From assembly GCA_031276475.1 (NCBI GenBank), contig JAISMZ010000104.1, positions 1 to 6,906 of the forward strand: a stretch of 6,906 nt of DNA, given 5' to 3'. Shown in pieces: positions 6,480 to 6,906 of the stretch. The translations under genes were made by a program, and so were the position numbers. This stretch comes from Coriobacteriales bacterium (GTDB lineage: Bacteria > Actinomycetota > Coriobacteriia > Coriobacteriales > UBA8131). The first letter of the stretch is position 1. Every line of letters starts with the position of its first letter. The notes beneath the pieces were generated by a model, which was not told the origin of the DNA, did no database searches, and saw nothing but the letters and a program-made list of their open reading frames with translations.

Positions 6480-6522
6480 CGGCTGTGGAAAATTAAACCG
6501 TAGGGTTAATTTTCCACAGCCG
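6480..6522. repeat. Perfect palindrome containing two opposed DnaA-box-like 9-mers
   Basis: A 17-base arm at 6480-6496 is perfectly complementary to 6506-6522, with a 9-base loop (6497-6505) in which two more C-G pairs could form. Each arm contains a 9-mer fitting the DnaA-box consensus TTWTNCACA: TTTTCCACA on the plus strand at 6510-6518 and the same sequence on the minus strand at 6492-6484. Neither side is followed by a T tract, so a simple intrinsic terminator is unlikely. It may be a DnaA-binding or titration site, an operator, or an RNA hairpin; the function is not established. Confidence 0.75.
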
Positions 6523-6603
6523 TTGTGTGGGCGTGCGCCTTTGCCAGGGACAGAACATTCCCTAAACCCTTTTAACTGCCGGCTAAATACAGGCCTCTGT
6601 CGG

Positions 6604-6783
6604 GATTTCAGGAGTTATTGCTAAAAATTTGCGGTTGTGCGTCAAAATCGACTGATTCTGAGGGGTTTTGAGGGTTTTACGGGCAGCTTCTTAAGATGAA
6701 CGGTTGAATTTCGTCCGTAAACGGAAAATAAAATCAAATTAACTGCACACAACCGCAAATTTTTAGCAAAAACTCCCGAAATC
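6604..6783. repeat. 180-bp element with 36-bp terminal inverted repeats (MITE-like or structured RNA)
   Basis: Bases 6604-6639 are the inverted complement of 6748-6783 at 34 of 36 positions, including 22 consecutive matches (6618-6639 with 6748-6769). The enclosed 108 bases are AT-rich and non-coding and contain a nested inverted repeat, TTTACGG at 6676-6682 with CCGTAAA at 6715-6721, so the whole unit could fold into a long rod. No transposase and no clear target-site duplication are seen at its borders (left flank ...TGTCGG, right flank AGTGCA...). It could be a non-autonomous transposon relic, an intergenic repeat family or a structured transcript. I do not recognise it. Confidence 0.75.
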
Positions 6784-6906
6784 AGTGCAATTCGGCGCAC
6801 AAGCGTTAAAAATTAGCAGCAGACGTCCCACGCAGGCCGGCAATACGTCCTTTTGCCTACCGCTTCCTTTCAGAGGGCCACACAAAAGACCGCAGGGACA
6901 GGCCAT
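6784..6906. other. Right-edge DNA with no supported gene
   Basis: A minus-strand frame runs from 6906 leftwards and could encode about 47 residues, ending inside the inverted-repeat element. It has three early cysteines but no recognisable domain or usable context, so I do not call it. Nothing else is visible here. Confidence 0.4.

Noticed and set aside
6480..6522. Palindrome as an intrinsic terminator or as the replication origin
   Set aside because: There is no T tract on either side. Two DnaA-box-like sites without a cluster, an AT-rich unwinding element or dnaA/dnaN neighbours are not enough for an origin.
6766..6906. Minus-strand 47-codon frame with three early cysteines from the right edge
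   Set aside because: It has no domain or confirmed start and its 3' end runs into the inverted-repeat element; it may be chance or the end of a gene lying outside the window.

Overview
The window is a GC-rich bacterial segment, by eye in the high-50s percent GC. It is dominated by two complete or partial two-component signalling operons on the minus strand, each ordered response regulator then sensor kinase. Between them sits a decayed plus-strand ATPase gene. Alanine-rich proteins, strong AGGAGG-type ribosome sites, GTG starts, OmpR-family regulators and an orphan AAA/DUF234-type ATPase relic would fit an anaerobic high-GC Gram-positive such as the Coriobacteriia. That assignment is inference only; no phylogenetic marker gene is present.

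Layout, left to right. (1) 1-602, minus: the first 200 codons of a membrane sensor kinase (two membrane segments and the start of a HAMP domain), running off the left edge. (2) 605-1291, minus: its OmpR-family response regulator, only 2 bases upstream of the kinase, with a perfect AGGAGG and a candidate extended -10 promoter near 1461-1469. (3) 1306-1800: about 500 bases without an intact gene, holding that promoter and two copies of a 43-base palindromic repeat. (4) About 1793-2737, plus: the C-terminal part of an ATPase with a PD-(D/E)XK-like DUF234 tail. Its ATP-binding half is missing and an in-frame TGA interrupts it, so it is a pseudogene. (5) 2770-5169, minus: a complete, large six-span HAMP sensor kinase. 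(6) 5214-6185, minus: its OmpR-family regulator, with an unusual repetitive Ala/Thr/Pro N-terminal extension and an expanded linker. (7) 6186-6906: about 720 bases without a convincing gene. This region carries the regulator's promoter with 11-bp-spaced direct repeats, a perfect 17-bp-arm palindrome made of two opposed DnaA-box-like 9-mers, and a 180-base element bounded by 36-base inverted repeats.

How the genes work together: each kinase should phosphorylate the regulator encoded just upstream of it, and each regulator should bind DNA through its winged-helix domain. In front of both regulator genes there are short direct repeats spaced 11 bp, at or next to the -35 position. This spacing is typical of OmpR/PhoB-type regulators and suggests autoregulation. 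The signals and target genes cannot be read from this window. No target transporter or resistance gene is visible, though one could follow the left-edge kinase. I find no RNA gene, CRISPR array or complete insertion sequence. The most unusual content is in the non-coding DNA: the two repeat families and the DnaA-box-like palindrome.
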